From the NCBI RefSeq assembly GCF_040892545.1, contig NZ_CP156079.1, positions 372,001 to 436,000 on the forward strand: a stretch of DNA of 64,000 nt. Direction: 5' to 3'. Under the pieces are notes generated by a model. That model saw nothing but the letters and a program-made list of their open reading frames with translations, made no database searches and had not been told where the DNA came from. Position numbers and translations under genes: made by a program. The stretch is from Paracidovorax avenae (GTDB taxonomy: Bacteria > Pseudomonadota > Gammaproteobacteria > Burkholderiales > Burkholderiaceae_C). Every line of letters starts with the position of its first letter. Position 1 is the first letter of the stretch. Below, in pieces: positions 40,088 through 49,436 of this stretch.

Positions 40088-40093
40088 ATTATA
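40088..40093 (-). promoter_or_regulatory. Candidate -10 element (TATAAT) for the amino-acid transporter operon
   Basis: A perfect TATAAT on the minus strand stands out in GC-rich sequence, about 110 nt ahead of the binding-protein start. No matching -35 was found, so an activator or sigma variant may be involved. Confidence 0.45.
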
Positions 40094-40192
40094 AAGACGG
40101 GGCATGGCGCCATGCCTCCTCGAAAATGCGGATGGTCCGGTGCCGCCTGGAGCGGCTACAAGGCTCAGCAAGAAGCGGACCTGCCCTCGGGC

Positions 40193-41581
40193 TCAACACT
40201 CCACGATGTTCACCGCCAGGCCGCCCCGGGCCGTTTCCTTGTACTTGGTGAGCATGTCGGCCCCGGTCTCGCGCATGGTCTTGATGACCTGGTCCAGGCT
40301 CACGAAGTGCGTGCCGTCGCCGTGCAGCGCCATGCGCGCCGCGTTGATCGCCTTGACCGAGGCGATGGCGTTGCGCTCGATGCACGGGATCTGCACCAGC
40401 CCGCCGACGGGGTCGCAGGTGAGCCCCAGGTGGTGCTCCATGCCGATCTCCGCCGCGTTCTCCGCCTGGGCCGGCGTGCCGCCCAGCGCCGCGCACAGCG
40501 CGCCCGCCGCCATCGAGCAGGCCACGCCCACCTCGCCCTGGCAGCCGACTTCCGCGCCGCTGATGGACGCGTTCTGCTTGTAGAGGATGCCGATCGCCCC
40601 GGCCGTGAGCAGGAAGTCCACCACGCCGCGCTCGCTGGCGCCGGGCGCCGTGTGCACGTAGTAGTGCAGCACCGCCGGCACGATGCCCGCGGCGCCGTTG
40701 GTCGGGGCGGTGACCACGCGGCCGCCGGCGGCGTTCTCCTCGTTCACGGCCAGCGCCCAGAGGTTCACCCAGTCGAGCACCCGCAGCGGATCTTCCGGAC
40801 GGGGGTCGAACGTTCCCAGCCGCTGCGCCAGGCCGGCTGCGCGCCGCTTCACCTTGAAGCCGCCGGGCAGCAGGCCCTCGGTGCGGCAGCCGCGCTCGAC
40901 GCAGCCCTGCATGGTGCGCCAGATGGCGAGCAGGCCGGCGTCGATCTCCGCGTCCGTGCGCCAGTGCCGTTCGTTGGTGCGCATCACGCCCGCGATGTCC
41001 AGGCCGTGCGTGGCCGTGAGGCGCAGCAGGTCCGCCGCATCGCCGAAGGGCAGCGGCAGCACCGACGGGTCGGGTGCCACCACCTTGTGGCGGGATCCAT
41101 CCGCCGCCACCGCTTCGCTCACCACGAAGCCGCCGCCCACCGAGTAATAGGTGGCCTCGTGCAGCAGATCGCCCGAATCGCTGCGCGCGGCGAAGCGCAG
41201 CCCGTTGGCGTGGAAGGGCAGGGTCTTGAGGGCGTAGAAGCGCAGGTCGCGCCGCTCGTCGAAGGCGACCGGATGGTGGCCGGCCAGCGGCAGGCGCCCG
41301 CCTGCGCGGATGTCGGCCACGTAGCCGCCGATGCGGTCCACGTCCACCGTGTCGGGCTCGTGCCCCGCGAGGCCCAGCAGCACGGCGGTATCGCTGCCGT
41401 GGCCCTTGCCCGTGGCGCCCAGCGAGCCGTAGAGCTCCGCCTCCACGCGCCCCGTGGCGGCCATCAGGCCCTGGTGCTCCAGGGCGTGGGTGAACAGGCG
41501 GGCGGCACGCATGGGGCCCACCGTGTGGGAGCTGGACGGACCGATGCCGATCTTGAAGAGGTCGAAGACGCTGATGGCCAT
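40193..41581 (-). CDS. sdaA: L-serine ammonia-lyase (iron-sulfur type)
   Basis: A 462-residue enzyme deaminating L-serine to pyruvate. The N-terminal beta domain begins [24 protein letters not shown]; the alpha domain has [45 protein letters not shown] and [20 protein letters not shown], which contain the Cys ligands of the oxygen-sensitive [4Fe-4S] cluster. Single-chain type, normal length. Divergent from a LysR gene (120-bp gap); co-directional with the amino-acid transporter downstream. Confidence 0.95.
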   Translation of the reverse strand: MAISVFDLFKIGIGPSSSHTVGPMRAARLFTHALEHQGLMAATGRVEAELYGSLGATGKGHGSDTAVLLGLAGHEPDTVDVDRIGGYVADIRAGGRLPLAGHHPVAFDERRDLRFYALKTLPFHANGLRFAARSDSGDLLHEATYYSVGGGFVVSEAVAADGSRHKVVAPDPSVLPLPFGDAADLLRLTATHGLDIAGVMRTNERHWRTDAEIDAGLLAIWRTMQGCVERGCRTEGLLPGGFKVKRRAAGLAQRLGTFDPRPEDPLRVLDWVNLWALAVNEENAAGGRVVTAPTNGAAGIVPAVLHYYVHTAPGASERGVVDFLLTAGAIGILYKQNASISGAEVGCQGEVGVACSMAAGALCAALGGTPAQAENAAEIGMEHHLGLTCDPVGGLVQIPCIERNAIASVKAINAARMALHGDGTHFVSLDQVIKTMRETGADMLTKYKETARGGLAVNIVEC

Positions 41582-41701
41582 GGGACGGAGTGCAATGCTG
41601 CGGATGGGCGCACAGCGTAGGCAACAAGTTTCACCAGGTCCACTGATCTTTTGTGAAGGAATACATTAGAGATTTTGTTGATTCTTGAAGGCCGGGAAAC
41701 C

Positions 41702-42625
41702 ATGGACATGAACCGCCTGCGCGCCCTGCGCGAACTGGCCCGCTGCGGCACGATGGCCGCGGCTGCCGAGGCGCTGTCCCTCACGCCCTCGGCGGTGTCG
41801 CAACAGATCGCGCAACTGGAGGCGGAAGCGGGCATCGCGCTCACCGAGCGCCAGGGACGCGGCGTGCGCCTCACGTCCGGCGGCGAAGCGCTGGTGCGGC
41901 ACGCGGAGCGCCTGATGGCGGTGCTGGACGAGGCGAAGTCCGAACTGGCGCTGCTGCGGCGCGAGCTGGCAGGCGAGTTGCGCGTGGCGGCTTTCCCGTC
42001 GATCGCCTCCGCGCTGCTGCCGGAGACGATCCAGGCGCTGCGGGCCGCCTATCCGCGGCTGCGCCTGGCCGTGGAGGAAATGGAACCGGTGGACGGCCTG
42101 GCGGCGCTCGGCTCCTGGCGTGCCGACATTGCGCTCATCGACCACCTCGCGCTGCGCCGGGATCGCCGGCAGGACGGCTACGGCTTCGTGGCGCTGGCCC
42201 GGGATTCGCTGCACGTGCTGCTGCCCGCCACCCATCCCCTGGCCGCCCGTCCGTGGCTGGGCGTGGCGGACCTGCGGGACGAGCCCTGGGCCATGGACGC
42301 CGCCTCCAGCAGCTTCGGCGAGTTCGTGCGCAACCTGTGCCTTGCGGAAGGCTTCGAGCCGCGCATGGACGTGCGCGCCCTCGGCTTCGAGGTGGTGTCC
42401 GCCATGGTGGGTGCCGGTTGCGCCGTGACCGTGGTCCCCGGGTTGCGCCTGCTGCGCCCCTTGCCGGGCACCCGCGCCGTGCCCCTGCGCCCGGCCGTCG
42501 CCCGGGAAATCTCCGTAGCCTTCCGGCGCGGCGAGCGCGAGCACCCGGCCGTGACGGTATTCATCGGTGAAATCGTGCGCGCGGCGGAGCGCCTGTCCCG
42601 CCCGGCAGGGGATGTCACCTCATGA
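41702..42625 (+). CDS. LysR-family transcriptional regulator
   Basis: A 307-residue regulator, start ATG 41702 (MDMNRLRALRELARCGTMAAAAEALSLTPSAVSQQIAQLE), with the winged-helix domain at 1-60 and an effector domain behind it. TTG further upstream gives only a short extension. It diverges from sdaA, which it may control, and overlaps the TSUP permease gene tail-to-tail by 11 bp. Confidence 0.92.
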   Translation: MDMNRLRALRELARCGTMAAAAEALSLTPSAVSQQIAQLEAEAGIALTERQGRGVRLTSGGEALVRHAERLMAVLDEAKSELALLRRELAGELRVAAFPSIASALLPETIQALRAAYPRLRLAVEEMEPVDGLAALGSWRADIALIDHLALRRDRRQDGYGFVALARDSLHVLLPATHPLAARPWLGVADLRDEPWAMDAASSSFGEFVRNLCLAEGFEPRMDVRALGFEVVSAMVGAGCAVTVVPGLRLLRPLPGTRAVPLRPAVAREISVAFRRGEREHPAVTVFIGEIVRAAERLSRPAGDVTS

Positions 42626-43373
42626 AGCCGTCGTAGCCCGTCTTGAGGATCAGCGCCCCCACGACGAGGATGAAGATGCCGCGCACGAAGCCGGTGCCGT
42701 GCTTCATCGCCATGTGCGTGCCCAGGACGCTGCCCACCACGTTGGCCACCGCCAGCGGCAGCGCGAAGTGCCACCACACCTGGCCCTTGGCCGTGAACAG
42801 GATCAGCGCGGCGACGTTGGTCGCGAGGTTGAGCAGCTTGGCCGAGGCCGACGCGTTCAGGAAGTCGTAGCCCAGCAGCCGCACGAACAGGAACACGAAG
42901 AAACTGCCCGTTCCCGGACCGAAGAAGCCGTCGTAGAACCCGATCGTGAGGCCGATCAGGCAGGCCATGCGGGTTTCGGCGGCGCCCTCGAAGCGTGGCG
43001 CATGGTGCTTGCCGAGATCCTTGCGCGCCAGGGTGTAGAGCAGTACGGCCAGCAGGATGAAGGGCAGGATCCGGCGCAGGAAGTCCACCGGCACCACGGT
43101 GACCGTCCACGCCCCGGCGAACCCTCCCGCGAAGCCCGCGGCCGCGGCGGGCAGCAGCGACTGCCAGCGTATCTGCACGCGGCGGCTGTACTGCCAGGTG
43201 GCGATGGCGGTGCCCCAGATCGAGCCGCTCTTGTTGGTGCCCAGCAGGGTGGCCGGCGGTGCGTTGGGAAAGGTGGCGAACAGGGCGGGCACCAGGATGA
43301 GCCCGCCGCCGCCCACGATGGCATCCACGAAACCGGCCAGCAGCGATGCCAGCGAAACAATGATCCATTCCAT
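42615..43373 (-). CDS. TauE/SafE (TSUP) family membrane permease, YfcA-like
   Basis: A 252-residue permease. The motif FVDAIVGGGGLILVPALFATFPNAPPATLLGTNKSGSIWG is diagnostic for the YfcA-like group, and the second repeat reads GFYDGFFGPGTGSFFVFLFVRLLGYDFLNASASAKLLN. About eight helices. Anion (sulfite/sulfonate-like) export is family-level knowledge; the substrate is unknown. The gene is preceded by a 300-bp gap with a terminator. Confidence 0.92.
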   Translation of the reverse strand: MEWIIVSLASLLAGFVDAIVGGGGLILVPALFATFPNAPPATLLGTNKSGSIWGTAIATWQYSRRVQIRWQSLLPAAAAGFAGGFAGAWTVTVVPVDFLRRILPFILLAVLLYTLARKDLGKHHAPRFEGAAETRMACLIGLTIGFYDGFFGPGTGSFFVFLFVRLLGYDFLNASASAKLLNLATNVAALILFTAKGQVWWHFALPLAVANVVGSVLGTHMAMKHGTGFVRGIFILVVGALILKTGYDGFMR

Positions 43374-43416
43374 CCCCGGATTGTCTCACCTGCTATCGTT
43401 TCAATAGCTTGCAGGC

Positions 43417-43445
43417 AAAAAAAAGCGCCGGGATCACCGGCGCTT
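43417..43445 (-). terminator. Rho-independent terminator
   Basis: AAGCGCCGG pairs perfectly with CCGGCGCTT around a 5-nt loop (GATCA), and eight A lie on the left, giving a U8 tail on the minus strand. It stands 228 bp past the GMC gene stop and 43 bp before the TSUP start, so it insulates the two. Confidence 0.85.
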
Positions 43446-43673
43446 GGGGAAACAGGGCATCTTGTAGGGGATGCTTGGAATGTGTTTTCGAGTTCGAGTT
43501 TGTCTCCTCGGCCCCCTCGTGGCGCGACGTGCGCGCCATCGGGTAACTGCAATGTAACTCCCGCACTCGCCTGGTGCATTGGGGGTTTCCCTCAGGCGGT
43601 CCGTGCGCGATGGCGGTGCGCCGGGTGGCCGGATGGGGCCGGGGTGGTGCATCGGCGCCCGCGCGGCTGCGCG
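43446..43673. other. Intergenic stretch downstream of the GMC gene
   Basis: This part of the 300-bp gap holds no convincing gene. At 43543-43560 it has a 7-bp direct repeat GTAACTG/GTAACTC with a 4-bp spacer, phased at 11 nt. A small RNA ending at the terminator at 43417 is possible, but I saw no promoter for it. Confidence 0.4.
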
Positions 43674-45368
43674 TCAGCCCGCGGCCCGGGCTTCGGCGCG
43701 CAGCCATTCGGCCGCCTTTTCCGCGATCATCAGCGTGGGCGAATTGGTGTTGCCGCTGGTGATGGTGGGCATGGCGCCCGCGTCCACCACCCGCAGGCCC
43801 GCGATCGTGCCGCCCCGGCCGTCCCGCACGCGCAGCCGCGCGTCGAGCACCGCGGCAGGGTCTCCGTCGGCGCCCATGCGCGTGGTGCCCACGGGATGGA
43901 AGATGGTGGTGGCGATGTCTCCCGCCAGGCGCGCGAGCTCCTCGTCGGTCTGGTACTGCGGGCCCGGCTTCCATTCCTCGGGCCGGTAGGGCGCCAGTGC
44001 CGGCTGCGCCACGATGCGGCGCGTGACGCGCAGCGAATCGGCGGCCACCTGCCGGTCCTCCGGCGTGCTCAGGTAGCGTGGTGCGATCGCGGGTGCATCC
44101 TGGAAGCGGGGGCTGCGGATGCGCACCGTGCCGCGGCTTGTCGGATTGAGGTTGCACACGCTGGCGGTGAATGCCGGAAACGCATGCAGCGGCTCGCCGA
44201 ACGCGTCGAGCGACAGGGGCTGGACGTGGTACTGGATGTTGGGGTGTGGCTGCTCCGGCGCGCTGCGGGTGAAGGCGCCCAGTTGGGACGGCGCCATGCT
44301 CATCGGGCCGGTGCGTTTGAGGGCGTACTCGAGCCCGATGCGTGCGCGGCCCCACAGGTTGCCCGCCAGCGTGTTGAGCGTGGGCACCCCGTTCACCTTG
44401 AACACGGCGCGGATCTGCAGGTGGTCCTGCAGGTTGCCGCCGACCCCCGGCAGGTCGTGCGCCACGGGTATGCCATGCGACTGCAGCAACTCTCCCGGGC
44501 CGATGCCCGAGAGCTGCAGCAGTTGCGGCGAATTGACGGCGCCCGCGCTCAGGATCACGTCGCGGGCGGCATGCGCGGTGACCATCTCGCTGCCGTTCCA
44601 CACCTCCACGCCCGTGCAGCGGCTGCTGCCGTCCGGCAGGGTCTCCAGCAGCAGCCGGGCGGCCTGCGCGCCGGTCCACATCTCGAAATTGGGGCGGCCA
44701 TAGCAGGTGGGCCGCAGGAAGGCCTTGGCGGTGTTCCAGCGCCAGCCATTCTTCTGGTTGACCTCGAAATACCCCACGCCCTCGTTGCTGCCGCCGTTGA
44801 AATCGTCGGTCGCAGGGATGCCGGCCTGCTGCGCCGCGAGCGCGAAGGCGTCCAGCACATCCCAGCGCAGGCGCTGGCGCTCCACCCGCCATTCGCCGCT
44901 GCCCCCGGTGCTCTTGCTGCCATGCAACCGCCGGAACGCCTCGCTCGCCGTGTCGGGGCGGTCCAGGCGCCAGTGGTCCTCGTGGCGGCGGAAGGCCGGC
45001 AGCACGGATTCCCAGCGCCATGCGTCGTCGCCGGTGATCTCCGCCCACTGCTCGTAGTCCCGTGCCTGCCCGCGCATGTAGATCATGCCGTTGATGCTGC
45101 TGCAGCCGCCCAGGGTCTTGCCGCGCGGATAGCGCAGGCTGCGGCCGTTCAGGCCCTCGTCCGGTTCGGTCTGGTAGAGCCAGTCGGTGCGCGGGTTGCC
45201 GATGCAGTAGAGGTAGCCCACGGGAATGTGGATCCAGTGGTAGTCGTCCTTGCGGCCCGCCTCCACGAGCAGCACACGGTGCCGCGGGTCGGCGCTCAGC
45301 CGGTTGCACAGCAGGGCGCCGGCCGTGCCGCCGCCGATGACGATGGTGTCGAAAGTGGTGTCGCTCAT
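43674..45368 (-). CDS. GMC-family FAD-dependent oxidoreductase (choline dehydrogenase-like)
   Basis: A 564-residue flavoenzyme. The dinucleotide-binding motif is VIGGGTAGALLCNRLSADP, GMC signature 1 is RGKTLGGCSSINGMIYMRG, signature 2 is SAGAVNSPQLLQLSGIG, and the catalytic His lies in FHPVGTTRMGADGDP with the final NTNSPTLMIAEKAA. It oxidises an alcohol in the cytoplasm; the substrate is not certain and no betaine gene is adjacent. Start is ATG at 45368; the frame continues upstream without similarity. Confidence 0.93.
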   Translation of the reverse strand: MSDTTFDTIVIGGGTAGALLCNRLSADPRHRVLLVEAGRKDDYHWIHIPVGYLYCIGNPRTDWLYQTEPDEGLNGRSLRYPRGKTLGGCSSINGMIYMRGQARDYEQWAEITGDDAWRWESVLPAFRRHEDHWRLDRPDTASEAFRRLHGSKSTGGSGEWRVERQRLRWDVLDAFALAAQQAGIPATDDFNGGSNEGVGYFEVNQKNGWRWNTAKAFLRPTCYGRPNFEMWTGAQAARLLLETLPDGSSRCTGVEVWNGSEMVTAHAARDVILSAGAVNSPQLLQLSGIGPGELLQSHGIPVAHDLPGVGGNLQDHLQIRAVFKVNGVPTLNTLAGNLWGRARIGLEYALKRTGPMSMAPSQLGAFTRSAPEQPHPNIQYHVQPLSLDAFGEPLHAFPAFTASVCNLNPTSRGTVRIRSPRFQDAPAIAPRYLSTPEDRQVAADSLRVTRRIVAQPALAPYRPEEWKPGPQYQTDEELARLAGDIATTIFHPVGTTRMGADGDPAAVLDARLRVRDGRGGTIAGLRVVDAGAMPTITSGNTNSPTLMIAEKAAEWLRAEARAAG

Positions 45369-45685
45369 GGGAAGGGAAGGCGGGAAGCCGCGGCGCGGCA
45401 ACGGGCCCGGCCATTGTGCGCAGCGGTGCCGTGCTGTCGATAGGGAAACACCTGCTGCTCCTGGTTCGATAGCATTAATGCTCCATCCCTGCTGGTTGCA
45501 TGCCGGTTTTGACGAAATTTCAACCGCCGCGCTCCGCCATACGGACGGGCTCTGCGCTGACGCGTGCGGCGCGCCGCGCTCCGCTAACATCCGGTTGCCG
45601 TTTTCCGCGGCACTTTGTCTTCGCCGTTCAACCCCACCGCATCCTGCCAGTCCCTTCCGCCCCGATCCGGCACCGTTTCCCCTCC
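45369..45685. other. Divergent intergenic region, GMC gene / Mla-type operon
   Basis: No gene is supported in these 317 bp. A perfect 12-bp palindrome, AGCATTAATGCT, lies at 45471-45482, about 100 bp ahead of the GMC start, and is a candidate operator. A TTGA...TCAA dyad follows near 45510. No reliable promoter pair was found for the rightward operon. Confidence 0.4.
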
Positions 45686-46813
45686 ATGAGCGACAGCCAG
45701 CCACGCATCACACGCACGGATACCCCCGAAGGGCCGGTCGCGGCGCTGCTCGGCCGCTGGGGCGCGGCGGAACTGGGCACGCGGCCGGCCTGGAAGGCCC
45801 TGTCGGCGCAGCTGGCGAAGACGCCGCCTTCGGCCGGCCTGGGGTGGGACCTGCGCGGCATCGAATGGCTCGACCACGTAGGCGCGCAACTGCTCTGGAA
45901 CCACTGGGGCCGCGACTGGCCCGAACGCCTGTCCGTGGACGATGCGCAGCGCGACATGCTCGAGCGCGTGGCCGAATACACCGTCACCCGCCGGCCGTCC
46001 GAATCCTCCTGGCGCCTGTCCGAAGAGATCGACCGGCTCGGCGTGAAAGTGCTCAGCGCCCTCGGCCATGCGCGCCACCTGCTGGAACTGGTGGGCCAGC
46101 TGATGATCGACCTGGTCCGGGTGGTGCGCGCGCCGCGCCGCGCGCCATGGCGCGACATCTCGGGCCACCTCTACCGCATGGGCGCCACGGCCATGCCCAT
46201 CACGGCCATCGTGGGCTTCCTGATCGGCGTGGTGCTGGCCTACCTCATGAGCCTGCAGTTGCGGCAATTCGGGGCCGAATCCTTCATCGTCAACATCCTG
46301 GGCATCTCGCTGATCCGGGAACTGGGCCCGATGCTGGCAGCCATCCTCGTGGCGGGCCGGTCCGGCTCGGCCATCACGGCGCAGATCGGCGTCATGCGGG
46401 TCACCGAGGAGCTGGATGCGATGCGCGTCATGGGCATACCGCACGGCTTCCGGCTGGTGATGCCCCGCGCGGTAGCCCTGGCCATCGCCATGCCGCTGAT
46501 CGCCGTCTGGACCACGCTGTGCGCCCTGGCGGGGGGCATGCTCGCGGCCGACATCGCCATGAACGTCTCGCCTGCCTATTTCGTGCAGGCGCTGCCCAAT
46601 GCAGTGGGCTTCTCCAACCTCGTGCTCGCCATGGGCAAGTCGGTGGTGTTCGGCGTCGGCATCGCCCTCATCGGCTGCCACTGGGGCCTGCGCGTGAAGC
46701 CCAACACCCAGAGCCTGGGCGAGGGCACCACGGCCTCGGTGGTGAACGCCATCACCATGGTCATCATCGTGGACGCGCTCTTCGCGATCGCGTTCAAGAA
46801 CCTGGGGATCTGA
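45686..46813 (+). CDS. MlaE-family lipid ABC permease with N-terminal STAS-like domain
   Basis: A 375-residue protein. Residues 1-110 look like a STAS domain (GLGWDLRGIEWLDHVGAQLLWNHWG), the role played by separate MlaB in Escherichia coli. The rest is the MlaE permease with AIVGFLIGVVLAYLMSLQLRQFGAESFIVNILGISLIRELGPMLAAILVAGRSGSAI. First gene of a four-gene Mla/MCE operon that should move phospholipids or other lipids between membranes. Start ATG 45686. Confidence 0.92.
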   Translation: MSDSQPRITRTDTPEGPVAALLGRWGAAELGTRPAWKALSAQLAKTPPSAGLGWDLRGIEWLDHVGAQLLWNHWGRDWPERLSVDDAQRDMLERVAEYTVTRRPSESSWRLSEEIDRLGVKVLSALGHARHLLELVGQLMIDLVRVVRAPRRAPWRDISGHLYRMGATAMPITAIVGFLIGVVLAYLMSLQLRQFGAESFIVNILGISLIRELGPMLAAILVAGRSGSAITAQIGVMRVTEELDAMRVMGIPHGFRLVMPRAVALAIAMPLIAVWTTLCALAGGMLAADIAMNVSPAYFVQALPNAVGFSNLVLAMGKSVVFGVGIALIGCHWGLRVKPNTQSLGEGTTASVVNAITMVIIVDALFAIAFKNLGI

Positions 46814-46817
46814 GCGC

Positions 46818-47693
46818 ATGACGATCGATGCACAAGCAGACGCCATCGCCACGGGCCCCGCGGCCGCCCCCGAGCCGCCGCCGACGGACGCGCCGCCCGT
46901 GGTCGAGATCCAGGGGCTGTCCACCGTGTTCGGCAAGGGCGACGAAGCCTTCGCCGTGCACGAGAACCTCGACCTCACGGTGCGCCGCGGCGAGATCCTC
47001 GCGCTCGTGGGCGGCTCGGGCACCGGCAAGACCGTGCTGCTGCGGCAGATGCTGGGCCTCACCCGTCCGGCCAAAGGCAGCGTCACCGTGCTGGGCCGGC
47101 CGGCCTCCGAGATGGGCCGTGCGGGCGCCGCGAGCCGCGTGGGCATGCTGTTCCAGCACGGTGCGCTGTTCTCCGCGTTCAGCGTGCTGGACAACGTCGC
47201 CTTCGCGCTGCGCGAGCAGGGCACCCTGCCCAGGGACCTGATCTGCGACGCCGCCATGGTCAAGCTGCGCATGGTAGGCCTGAAGCCCGAACACGCCACG
47301 CGCATGCCGTCGGATCTGTCGGGCGGCATGATCAAGCGCGTGGCGCTGGCGCGCGCGCTCGTCATGGACCCGCCGCTGCTGCTGCTCGACGAGCCCACTG
47401 CGGGCCTCGACCCGAACAGCTCCGACGAATTCTGCGAACTGCTGCGCGAACTCCATGCCGCGCTCGGCCTCACCGTGGTGATGGTCACGCACGACCTGGA
47501 CACGCTTTTCGCGCTCAGCACGCGTGTCGCGGTCCTCGCGGAAAAACGGGTCATCACCAGCGGCACGCCGCAGGAGGTGACCCGCTTCGAGCATCCGTTC
47601 ATTCAACACTTTTTCCTCGGGGAGCGCGGCCGCCGCGCGATGGCGCCCGCGCCGTCGGCGCCGCCTGCCGCCGCCCCGGGACAGGAGGCCTGA
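46818..47693 (+). CDS. MlaF-type ABC ATPase
   Basis: A 291-residue ATPase with Walker A GGSGTGKT, Q-loop LFQHGALFSAFSVLDNVAF, signature DLSGGMIKRVALARAL, Walker B LLLLDEPTAGLDP and H-loop VTHDLD. The SGGM signature is typical of MlaF/Mkl ATPases. The last 25 residues are Pro/Ala-rich. Starts 4 nt after mlaE; its stop shares one nt with the next start (TGATG). Confidence 0.94.
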   Translation: MTIDAQADAIATGPAAAPEPPPTDAPPVVEIQGLSTVFGKGDEAFAVHENLDLTVRRGEILALVGGSGTGKTVLLRQMLGLTRPAKGSVTVLGRPASEMGRAGAASRVGMLFQHGALFSAFSVLDNVAFALREQGTLPRDLICDAAMVKLRMVGLKPEHATRMPSDLSGGMIKRVALARALVMDPPLLLLDEPTAGLDPNSSDEFCELLRELHAALGLTVVMVTHDLDTLFALSTRVAVLAEKRVITSGTPQEVTRFEHPFIQHFFLGERGRRAMAPAPSAPPAAAPGQEA

Positions 47694-48673
47694 TGGAAAA
47701 CAAGTCCCATGCCCTGGCCGCGGGCATTTTCGTGGTGGTCGTGGCGGCGCTGCTGGCGGGGCTGGGCCTGTGGCTCACGCGCGACCGTGCGAGCTACCAG
47801 CTCTATGAACTCTCCACCCGCGAGAGCGTGGGCGGCCTGCAGCCCCAGGCCGCCGTGCGCTACAAGGGCGTCGCCGTGGGCAAGGTCACGCGCATCGGCT
47901 TCGATCCCGACGTACCGGGCAACGTGCTCATCCGGATCGCCGTCAACGACCAGGCGCCCGTCACCCCGGCCACCTTCGCGGTGCTGGGCTACCAGGGCGT
48001 CACCGGGCTGGCCCACGTGCTGCTCGATGATGGCAATGGTCCGCAGCCGGCGCTGCCCCGGGGGGCGAGCGGCCTGCCGCGGCTGCCCCTCAAGAGTTCC
48101 CCCTTCAGCCAGCTGGCGGAGCAGGGGCCGGCCATCCTCGCGCAGGTACAGCAGGCGACCGATCGCATCAACGACCTGCTGGGCGACGAGAACCAGAAGC
48201 GCTTCTCCCTGGCGCTGGACAACCTCGGCCAGGCCGCCGGCAGCGCCAACGCGCTCATGAAGCGGCTCGATGCCACCGTGGAACAGCGGCTCGATCCCGC
48301 ACTGGCCTCGGTGCCGGGCGTGGCGAGCGATGCGCGCGAGACGCTGAAGGCGCTGCGGCAGGCGGGCACCAACGCCGGCGACGCGGCCAACGAGGTCAGG
48401 GCCGCCGTGCGCAAGCTCAGCGCCGAAGGCGGGCCGATCGACAAGATCGCCGACAGCTCGCAATCGCTCTCGCTGGCCGCAGACCGTTTCGGCCGCGTGA
48501 CGCTGCCGCGCCTGAGCCACGCCGCCGACGAGACCTCGCGCGCTGCGCGCCGGCTGGGCCGGGCGGCCAGCGGCTTCAGCGACAACCCGCAATCGCTCAT
48601 CTACGGGCCCGGCCGTTCGGCGGGCGGCCCCGGCGAGCCCGGATTCGAGGCGCCTGCCGCGGCGGCCCCGTGA
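47693..48673 (+). CDS. MlaD-type MCE-domain protein
   Basis: A 326-residue protein with one N-terminal membrane helix (about 8-28, ALAAGIFVVVVAALLAGLGLWL) and an MCE domain (about 35-120: AVRYKGVAVGKVTRIGFDP, VTGLAHVLLDDG). The remaining periplasmic part is helical and could reach across the periplasm. It should form a hexameric ring on the MlaEF core and bind lipid. It is followed by a lipoprotein gene. Confidence 0.92.
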   Translation: MENKSHALAAGIFVVVVAALLAGLGLWLTRDRASYQLYELSTRESVGGLQPQAAVRYKGVAVGKVTRIGFDPDVPGNVLIRIAVNDQAPVTPATFAVLGYQGVTGLAHVLLDDGNGPQPALPRGASGLPRLPLKSSPFSQLAEQGPAILAQVQQATDRINDLLGDENQKRFSLALDNLGQAAGSANALMKRLDATVEQRLDPALASVPGVASDARETLKALRQAGTNAGDAANEVRAAVRKLSAEGGPIDKIADSSQSLSLAADRFGRVTLPRLSHAADETSRAARRLGRAASGFSDNPQSLIYGPGRSAGGPGEPGFEAPAAAAP

Positions 48674-48750
48674 GGCGCAGGCCGCCCGGGCACCTGCAAG
48701 CACGCCCCGCAGCATCTTCCACCGCATCCATGGACATGACGAGGAACGAC

Positions 48751-49419
48751 ATGGCACACCACGCAGTCACCCCCCGGGCCCGCGGCCTCCGGGCCGTCGC
48801 CATCGCGGCCGCCGCAGCGCTCATGGCGGGCTGCTCCGCCCTGCCCGCGCCACCGCCCCGGGCCGACGTGTACGACTTCGGTCCCGGCCCGCTGTCGCAA
48901 GCGCCCACCGAGCGTGGCGCGCCGCTGCCGCCCATCGCGCTGCCCGAGGTGGCCGTCGCGGGGCCGGTCGAAGGCAGCACCGCCGTGCTGTACCGCCTGG
49001 CCTACGACGATCCGCGCCGCCTGCGCCCCTACGGCCAGGCACGCTGGAGCCAGCCGCCCGCGCAGCTCGTGCAGCAGGCCCTGCGCGACCAGCTCGGCCT
49101 GCGCCGTCCCGTGCTCATGGGCGACGAGGGCGCGTCGCAACTCGTGGACACCGGCAAGCCGCCTGCGGTGCTGCGCGTGGAGATCGAGGAGTTGAGCCAG
49201 GTCTTCCAGGCGCCCAAGTCCAGCACCGGCGTGTTGCGGCTGCGTGCCTCCCTCGCCGACTCCACCCAGGCCGGCGAGAAGCTCGTCGCCCAGCGCGTCT
49301 TCGTCGTCCAGCGCCCGGCCCCCACGGCCGACGCGCGCGGCGGCACGCTCGCCATGGCCGAGGCAGCCGCCCAGGCGGCGCGGGACGTGGCGGCCTGGGT
49401 GGAGCAGATGGGGCGGTAG
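48751..49419 (+). CDS. ABC-type transport auxiliary lipoprotein (PqiC-like)
   Basis: A 222-residue predicted lipoprotein, with lipobox LMAGC in the signal (AVAIAAAAALMAGCSA). The mature part follows the PqiC/auxiliary-lipoprotein pattern (VYDFGPGPL..., LRVEIEELSQVFQAPKSSTGVLRLRASL). It likely receives lipid from the MCE protein at the outer membrane. Starts at 48730, 48736 and 48751 are in frame; 48751 has GAGGAA at correct spacing. No mlaA or mlaC is present. Confidence 0.88.
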   Translation: MAHHAVTPRARGLRAVAIAAAAALMAGCSALPAPPPRADVYDFGPGPLSQAPTERGAPLPPIALPEVAVAGPVEGSTAVLYRLAYDDPRRLRPYGQARWSQPPAQLVQQALRDQLGLRRPVLMGDEGASQLVDTGKPPAVLRVEIEELSQVFQAPKSSTGVLRLRASLADSTQAGEKLVAQRVFVVQRPAPTADARGGTLAMAEAAAQAARDVAAWVEQMGR

Positions 49420-49436
49420 CCTTCATCCTGCCATCG

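Noticed and set aside
42567..45443. A 958-codon open frame on the plus strand
   Set aside because: It is antisense to the TSUP and GMC genes and has the His/Gln/Arg-rich composition typical of a shadow frame.
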